This document shows positions 29,170-33,043 of a stretch of 33,043 nt of DNA, one piece after another. How positions within the stretch are numbered: position 1 is the stretch's first letter; each line of letters opens with the position of its first letter. A program made the translations under genes and the position numbers. This DNA is from a virus, in the IMG/VR virus record IMGVR_UViG_3300024346_000282, positions 1-33,043 of that record. One strand, 5' to 3'. The notes beneath the pieces are model-generated. The model was not told the DNA's origin. It saw only the letters and a program-made list of their open reading frames with translations, and searched no databases.

Positions 29170-29751
29170 TTAGACAACTTGACCATCCAACACCGCAAGA
29201 TTAACCGCTAGTGTTTCGCTCTCGTCATAAATCAAAGCAGCGTTAGGCATATCTCCCGTGAACGTCATAGTTACGCTGGTATCATCGTTGATAAGAACTC
29301 CGTGCTTCCACTCTCCTGCACTTGGAGACATTCCGTAGTTGTCAAATTTACCATCTGCATCATTAGCAATACCGAACACTTCAAGCGTTCCAGCGTTGCT
29401 TTCTGCAATGATAAAGACATCAACAGCATCGGCTAATACTTCGAGAGAATAACGCTCTGCACCCGACTTAGCGTAAAGAACAGCGTTGAAATTCTGCTTT
29501 CTCATATTCACGACATCACCAACTTCTAAAGTAGTGTTTGCTCCGTGCTTCAAGCGTTTGCCTGTAACTTTTTTGAACCCTGTCCCAGCAGCGAATGTAA
29601 AGGCTGTTACCTCATTCACCCCAGCGGTAATAGTTGCCCCGTCCAAATCGGCAATATTGCCAATGTAAAACGTTTTGTCGAAACCACCTTTCTTTTTTAT
29701 TGCTTCGCAGCTCGGGTCTAGCGTTGCGAGCGCATTTGAACATCCTGACAT
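29170..29751 (-). CDS. Putative major tail (tube) protein
   Basis: The 193-aa product begins MSGCSNALATLDPSCEAIKK, with two Cys near the N-terminus and KKGGFDKTFYIGNIADLDGA, the type of start seen in major tail/tube proteins of Bacteroidota siphophages. A beta-rich core follows (VTAFTFAAGTGFKKVTGKRL, then AESNAGTLEVFGI, TSVTMTFTGDMPNAAL). It lies just after the capsid gene and far from the rest of the tail genes. An alternative is a head decoration protein. The tail-tube call is by look. Confidence 0.55.
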   Translation of the reverse strand: MSGCSNALATLDPSCEAIKKKGGFDKTFYIGNIADLDGATITAGVNEVTAFTFAAGTGFKKVTGKRLKHGANTTLEVGDVVNMRKQNFNAVLYAKSGAERYSLEVLADAVDVFIIAESNAGTLEVFGIANDADGKFDNYGMSPSAGEWKHGVLINDDTSVTMTFTGDMPNAALIYDESETLAVNLAVLDGQVV

Positions 29752-29773
29752 TTGATTATCTTTTTTTAAAGTT

Positions 29774-29797
29774 AGGGGTTGACATTTGCCAACCCCT
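29774..29797 (-). terminator. Stem-loop between capsid and tail-tube-like genes
   Basis: AGGGGTTG (29774-29781) pairs perfectly with CAACCCCT (29790-29797), loop of 8. On the leftward transcript it is followed by AACTTT rather than a long T run, so partial termination or mRNA processing/stabilisation after the capsid gene is more likely than full stop. Confidence 0.5.
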
Positions 29798-29807
29798 TAA
29801 ATATTTA

Positions 29808-30851
29808 CTATCCTCCGTAAAGAGTGATGTATTTTTGTCCGACCATCCAACAAGCCATTGTCTGAACGTTCTTGATGTATCGTTGCATTGCACCGTTAGC
29901 AACCTCTCCAATTTTCAAGGTAGAAACATCTGAAGATAAATCAACCAATACTTTCAAGTAACTTGGAATTGCGAAAATTCTGAATCCTACCAATGGCACA
30001 AAGTTTATCTTGTGACCGTTGTATGAGATAACCTCGCTATCTCCTGAACCTTCAACCAAGAAGTTGATTTGTTGAGCCGCGCCTACAGCGTTGTTAGCAA
30101 TTTTAATCAATTGCTTGTCTCCAAGTGGAGCGTAAATCTCAGCAGGTTCTGAAGAGTGGTTAACAGCTTTTGAAGGTGCTGCTCCGTACATCTTAGCATA
30201 CTCAGCCGCAATAGTTGCGCTAGTTACAGTTGCAATAGAAAGTACTTTTCTGTAATCTCCTAGACCTGCTCCTGGCGTGTCTTTTGCGTTTGATGCGTTA
30301 TGCAATAGAACGGCTGGTAAAGAGTTCACCAAGTTAGTAGGCATTGCAGCGGCTAACGTTTGCGCTCCTGCGCTGATTGAACCTTGTGCGGCTCCTGGAG
30401 TAAGTCCAGCAATCAACGCTTTTTGAGCCGTAGTTGCTCCGTCCCATATCATATTCTCAACAGCCTCACCAATTGCTGGTGCTACTTGAATTAATACTTT
30501 TTGGTCAAACTCATCTGACATAATCTCGAATGCTCCTGCCTTCATTGAACGCTCAAATCTTGTTCCTTTCAAAGAGTTCTCATCAATGAAATCTTCGTAT
30601 TGGAATGAAGTTAAAGCAACGCCTGTTTTGTTTACGTTAGCATCAATGTCACCTGTTGCTGTAACCGCTCCCGTGCTGAAAGCCGATACCGCTACGGTTG
30701 CGCTTGATTCGTAAACATCCGCGCCTGATTTGTGACCTTCTTGGATGTCGATTAGACCATCTCTGAAAGTGTTAGATTCTGCGTAGAGTTCCTGTTGGAT
30801 TTGCTCTAACTCTGTTTGGTTGGTAGTACCACCCGTGTAATTTACTGCCAT
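29808..30851 (-). CDS. Major capsid protein
   Basis: The 347-aa product begins MAVNYTGGTTNQTELEQIQQ. It is Ala-rich, with a helical N-arm (ELEQIQQELYAESNTFRDGL), FIDENSLKGTRFERSMKAGA, EFDQKVLIQVAPAIGEAVEN (spine-helix-like) and a beta-rich C-terminal part (GHKINFVPLVGFRIFAIPSY). Length and layout fit HK97-fold capsid proteins. It follows the protease-scaffold gene with one small gene between. It is the most abundant virion protein expected, and the stem-loop after it may raise its mRNA level. Confidence 0.8.
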   Translation of the reverse strand: MAVNYTGGTTNQTELEQIQQELYAESNTFRDGLIDIQEGHKSGADVYESSATVAVSAFSTGAVTATGDIDANVNKTGVALTSFQYEDFIDENSLKGTRFERSMKAGAFEIMSDEFDQKVLIQVAPAIGEAVENMIWDGATTAQKALIAGLTPGAAQGSISAGAQTLAAAMPTNLVNSLPAVLLHNASNAKDTPGAGLGDYRKVLSIATVTSATIAAEYAKMYGAAPSKAVNHSSEPAEIYAPLGDKQLIKIANNAVGAAQQINFLVEGSGDSEVISYNGHKINFVPLVGFRIFAIPSYLKVLVDLSSDVSTLKIGEVANGAMQRYIKNVQTMACWMVGQKYITLYGG

Positions 30852-30853
30852 AA

Positions 30854-31048
30854 TTATTTATTTTTAAATATTTTTATTTCGGTTTCTAACCACTCCAATT
30901 GTTCGGGAGTGCATTTATTTTTTAATACTTCGCTTGCCGTTTTCCCGTCAGGTAATGACTTTAAAAAGTCGGCATAAGAAACACCACTATCAAACGGGTT
31001 TAACACCTCGGTTAATGGTTGGCTTTTTATGCTTCTTTTTCTTGCCAT
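30854..31048 (-). CDS. Small head-module protein
   Basis: The 64-aa product begins MARKRSIKSQPLTEVLNPFD, then GVSYADFLKSLPDGKTASEV and a helical end (TPEQLEWLETEIKIFKNK). The basic N-terminus followed by acidic helix is seen in small scaffold-associated proteins. It shares one nucleotide with the protease gene stop and ends 2 nt before the capsid gene. Not recognised. Confidence 0.55.
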   Translation of the reverse strand: MARKRSIKSQPLTEVLNPFDSGVSYADFLKSLPDGKTASEVLKNKCTPEQLEWLETEIKIFKNK

Positions 31049-32250
31049 TATTTCCCTCTGTTGAAATCCATTTTCTGCTTGTTCGTCATTTCTGCGTAAA
31101 CAGTTGGAACTTCTCTTTTTGGTGCTTTGCCTTTGTCATTATCACCAACAACTAGATTAGACATTGAACCAAGCAACTTAGTTACCTTATTTAAGGCTTC
31201 AGTTGTTTTTTCCTGGTTCTCAATGATGGTTGCATTTGATGCTTCCAAAGATGCAACCTTGTCTTTCAACTCGGACACTTCTTTGTTTTCTTCATCAACT
31301 TCTTCCTCATCATCTTCAGAACTTGCAGCCATTACTTCAGAAACTAATCCTTCAGCTACAACAACCGAACGACCATCTGCAAGTGCATACTCGCCATCTG
31401 CGCTAGGTGTTTCCATTGACTCATCTGAGAATACAGCCGTACCTTCAGATAGTTCTCCGTTAAAATAAACAGAACCACCTTCAGCCAATTCAGCCGAAGC
31501 GTTTACAGTTTCATTTTCCGTTGGTACTTCTTCAGTTTCGTTCTTTGTTTTGAACGCTGTTGTGATGTTGTTGATAGTGTTTAACACATTATCAAGTACC
31601 GATTTTTCTTCTTTAACCATTTCTTTTTTCTTATTGTGCATTGCGGCTGCAAACATCTTGTTTGTGTAAACAACCGACCGATTACTATTTTCTACTTTTT
31701 CAGCTACTCCTAACTTACCCGTTGCGAACCCTAAACGAATAGATTCGTCACACGTTAGGTTAGTGGTTTGAGCCATCAACTGAGTCACCTCTACACGGTT
31801 ATCCTCTCCAATAACGCTGCAATAGATGTCTATCAACTTCACCTGCTCCTTCTCAATCTCATTGGCAAACAGCCTCAAGTCTTCCGCTTCTAATTGCCAG
31901 GGCAAACCGAAAGCATCAACCCAAACTGGGTGAATGATTGAATCTGAATTTTGTGAAATAAGTCTTTGTTCACCAGCAAGGAAAAGAATCATTGCGGATG
32001 AGTTAACTTTGTAGCCGTGAGTAGTGATTGTTTTACCACAACCTTTGAGCATATCGTAAATTATACGCGCTTCGGAAGTAGAACCACCATCAGAACGAAC
32101 TTCGAGAATAATCTCTGTTGCATCCTGGTGAGCATCTAGAAAGTCTCTAACGGTTACGGAAGAAAAGACGGGTTGAGATTCGTCAAACATCTCATCAAAA
32201 GAATCGTTTGGCGCAATGTCTCTGTCACAGATTAACTTCGGAATTTCCAC
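31048..32250 (-). CDS. ClpP-like prohead protease with C-terminal scaffold
   Basis: The 400-aa product has a ClpP-type protease domain: EIILEVRSDGGSTSEARIIY (46-65, oxyanion region), YKVNSSAMILFLAGEQRL (80-97, nucleophile Ser 84 or 85), DSIIHPVW (103-110, His 107). After about residue 200 it becomes acidic and low-complexity, then a coiled coil (ENKEVSELKDKVASLEASNA, ENQEKTTEALNKVTKLLG), a scaffold-like region as in other phage protease-scaffold fusions. It first cleaves itself and scaffold in the prohead. The start is GTG (32250); a TAATTTTG box only 4 nt upstream would make it a near-leaderless mRNA, and the next in-frame Met is residue 21, so the start is uncertain. Confidence 0.8.
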   Translation of the reverse strand: MEIPKLICDRDIAPNDSFDEMFDESQPVFSSVTVRDFLDAHQDATEIILEVRSDGGSTSEARIIYDMLKGCGKTITTHGYKVNSSAMILFLAGEQRLISQNSDSIIHPVWVDAFGLPWQLEAEDLRLFANEIEKEQVKLIDIYCSVIGEDNRVEVTQLMAQTTNLTCDESIRLGFATGKLGVAEKVENSNRSVVYTNKMFAAAMHNKKKEMVKEEKSVLDNVLNTINNITTAFKTKNETEEVPTENETVNASAELAEGGSVYFNGELSEGTAVFSDESMETPSADGEYALADGRSVVVAEGLVSEVMAASSEDDEEEVDEENKEVSELKDKVASLEASNATIIENQEKTTEALNKVTKLLGSMSNLVVGDNDKGKAPKREVPTVYAEMTNKQKMDFNRGK

Positions 32251-32254
32251 CTTA

Positions 32255-32283
32255 CAAAATTAACGCGGAGTTTCCTACCTTTG
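32255..32283. promoter_or_regulatory. Possible divergent promoters for head operon and RHH gene
   Basis: TACCTTTG (32276-32283, rightward) and TAATTTTG (32262-32255, leftward) both match TAnnTTTG. Neither has a good TTG at the normal spacing, so these may need an activator. They lie between the protease gene start and the RHH gene start. Confidence 0.35.
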
Positions 32284-32300
32284 ACAAAAACCAACCGTTA

Positions 32301-32471
32301 ATGATATCACAAAAGAAAGACGATAACCCGAACCTAGTTAAGAATTGGTTAATCAGGGGGGCAAGAATAGACCCCGACACAGATAGACAATTTCAAAATA
32401 AGCTGAAGGAAACGGGGGATTCCCAAAGTGCTGTTATCCGCAAGGGTATTCGGAACTACATTAATTCTTAA
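32301..32471 (+). CDS. Ribbon-helix-helix regulator
   Basis: The 56-aa product from ATG 32301 begins MISQKKDDNPNLVKNWLIRG and contains ARIDPDTDRQFQNKLKETGD followed by SQSAVIRKGIRNYI, the strand-helix-helix pattern of RHH repressors (Arc/CopG type). The start is placed behind the TACCTTTG box; an earlier in-frame ATG at 32208 would overlap the protease gene antisense. It faces the head operon and is followed by a terminator, so it could control the late head promoter and itself. DNA target is inferred. Confidence 0.65.
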   Translation: MISQKKDDNPNLVKNWLIRGARIDPDTDRQFQNKLKETGDSQSAVIRKGIRNYINS

Positions 32472-32474
32472 ACG

Positions 32475-32503
32475 CAAAAAAGCCGCGCTATTAAGCAACG
32501 GCT
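32475..32503 (-). terminator. Terminator of the leftward small-gene unit
   Basis: On the minus strand AGCCG...CGGCT (32503-32499 with 32485-32481), extended by inner GC pairs, followed by six T. It ends transcripts coming from 32684. Confidence 0.65.
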
Positions 32504-32518
32504 GATTGGGTTGATTTA

Positions 32519-32544
32519 GGGCGTTCTTATGGTTGCCCCTTTTT
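32519..32544 (+). terminator. Terminator of the RHH gene
   Basis: GGGC (32519-32522) pairs with GCCC (32535-32538), then C and five T. It lies 48 bp after the RHH stop. Confidence 0.5.
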
Positions 32545-32546
32545 GT

Positions 32547-32684
32547 TTAGTTAAACGCTTTGCTTATAGCGTTGGCGTATGCCTCAGTTACTTTCTTTTC
32601 GTAGAATGCAATTAGTTCGTTATTGCTTTCTAGTTTTTCAGCTTTCAACTGGTTGATGATTCGGATTGTTGTTTGGATTGTCAT
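32547..32684 (-). CDS. 45-aa helical protein
   Basis: The product from ATG 32684 begins MTIQTTIRIINQLKAEKLES followed by NNELIAFYEKKVTEAYANAI, helical and amphipathic. ATG 32684 is preferred to the ATG at 32729 because that one lies too close to the promoter (32719-32726). Not recognised. It lies alone behind a strong promoter with the 15-bp element, so it may be expressed highly. Confidence 0.5.
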   Translation of the reverse strand: MTIQTTIRIINQLKAEKLESNNELIAFYEKKVTEAYANAISKAFN

Positions 32685-32718
32685 AGTTTCTTTGTTTTTC
32701 TGTTGCTGTATTGCCTGA

Positions 32719-32768
32719 CAAATATACACCTAAGTTTTAAACCTGCAACATTCTTTTAAAAATAATTT
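32719..32768 (-). promoter_or_regulatory. Promoter with conserved upstream element
   Basis: Minus strand TTG (32748-32746), 19 bp, TATATTTG (32726-32719), with AAATTATTTTTAAAA (32768-32754) 5 bp upstream. TTTTAAAAATAATTTCATT is identical over 19 bp to 14342-14360. Confidence 0.75.
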
Positions 32769-32790
32769 CATTTTTCTTATTGACAAGAAC

Positions 32791-32813
32791 AAAGCCCCCT
32801 AATTGGAGGCTTT
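32791..32813 (-). terminator. Stem-loop overlapping a stop codon
   Basis: On the leftward transcript AAAGCCTCC, loop AATTA, GGGGGCTTT, a 9-bp stem with one G-T. The TAG of the 60-aa gene is in its loop. There is no strong T run, so it may be a weak terminator or processing site. Confidence 0.5.
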
Positions 32814-32981
32814 CAACATCTCTTTTGCTTTCACAATTCCGCTCAATGTATAAACGTCTATTTTATACAACTCTGCTAATTGAAAAACCTTGTGGAGCTG
32901 GTCAGAGTAGAACCAAACGACCTCGCCACTTCGCAAAGTGTGAGACTCGTACAACTGACCTCTTTCGTCTACTTTTCCCAT
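32799..32981 (-). CDS. Small hypothetical protein
   Basis: The 60-aa product begins MGKVDERGQLYESHTLRSGE, then VVWFYSDQLHKVFQLAELYK and KIDVYTLSGIVKAKEML. It overlaps the 3' end of the partial gene at the window edge by 13 nt. Not recognised. Aromatic and strand-rich first half with helical end. Confidence 0.5.
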   Translation of the reverse strand: MGKVDERGQLYESHTLRSGEVVWFYSDQLHKVFQLAELYKIDVYTLSGIVKAKEMLKASN

Positions 32982-33043
32982 TGTACACCGTTCCAGTTGT
33001 AAGTGAAAGACTTTGCAAGAACTCCGTTCACAAACTGTTGAAC
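32969..33043 (-). CDS. Partial gene at window edge (3' end only)
   Basis: 24 codons and a TAG are open to the edge. The end reads QQFVNGVLAKSFTYNWNGVQ followed by WEK. Asn/Trp-rich end typical of many beta proteins; function not determinable. It is the last part of a gene read from the right. Confidence 0.45.
   Translation of the reverse strand, partial: VQQFVNGVLAKSFTYNWNGVQWEK

Noticed and set aside
28998-29198. N-terminal extension of the 60-aa head-module protein
   Set aside because: The extra 67 residues overlap the tail-tube-like gene and look unlike a folded phage protein. ATG 28997 gives the usual short form.
1-33043. CRISPR array, insertion sequence, integrase or attachment site
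   Set aside because: No spaced repeat array, transposase or recombinase motif was seen. Lysogeny can therefore not be claimed from this window.

Overview
The window is part of a tailed, siphovirus-like phage (or prophage) genome that infects a member of the Bacteroidota. The host call rests on three things. The promoters have the Bacteroidota pattern (TTG, about 17-19 bp, TAnnTTTG). The starts have AT-rich leaders without Shine-Dalgarno sequences. Several protein families are typical of phages of this phylum: a VirE_N-type primase fused to an SF3 helicase, a DUF3127 SSB-like protein, DUF5675, and the portal and head-tail adaptor types. No integrase, DNA polymerase or tRNA gene is visible. Both ends of the window cut genes, so this is not the whole genome.

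Layout by transcription unit. (1) 32250 to 22015, leftward: ClpP-like prohead protease with scaffold tail, major capsid protein, putative tail tube protein, portal, head-tail adaptor, several small structural proteins, fibre/adhesin-like proteins and a lysis-type end (DUF5675 protein and a membrane-anchored protein). (2) 20946 to 21946, rightward: four small genes from a strong promoter, probably early host-takeover or anti-defence genes. (3) 20813 to 18949, leftward: small HTH protein, ERF annealing protein, Gp157-like protein and SSB-like protein, ending at a terminator. (4) 18499 to 14359, leftward: primase-helicase, SNF2-type helicase, VRR-NUC nuclease and a small protein. This unit is preceded by a 449-bp non-coding region with a promoter, repeats that could be an origin, and a well-formed three-way-junction RNA leader. 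(5) 14291 off the left edge, leftward: C5-methyltransferase-like protein, DnaC-like loader, two halves of a PAPS-reductase-like enzyme, a DnaA domain IV protein, a metallophosphoesterase, both terminase subunits, neck and tail genes, and the tape measure protein. Nearly every junction here is an ATGA or 1-nt overlap, so DNA modification, replication loading, packaging and tail genes form one translationally coupled operon. (6) 33043 to 32547: small leftward genes next to a rightward ribbon-helix-helix regulator.

The most interesting signals are these. A bistable-looking structured RNA leader precedes the primase. A 15-bp element recurs at the same spacing upstream of three promoters. A C-terminal peptide ending in QTELF (resembling a sliding-clamp-binding motif) is shared, with mostly synonymous DNA differences, by the methyltransferase-like and PP-loop proteins, and a third protein nearby carries QGELF. 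The PAPS-reductase-like enzyme is split and gene-order-reversed. A T10 tract after the terminase gene is the site of a -1 frameshift. Several very short genes (a SEC-C zinc protein and hydrophobic peptides) fit exactly between ATGA junctions. The terminase genes lie about 18 kb from portal and capsid, with replication genes in between.
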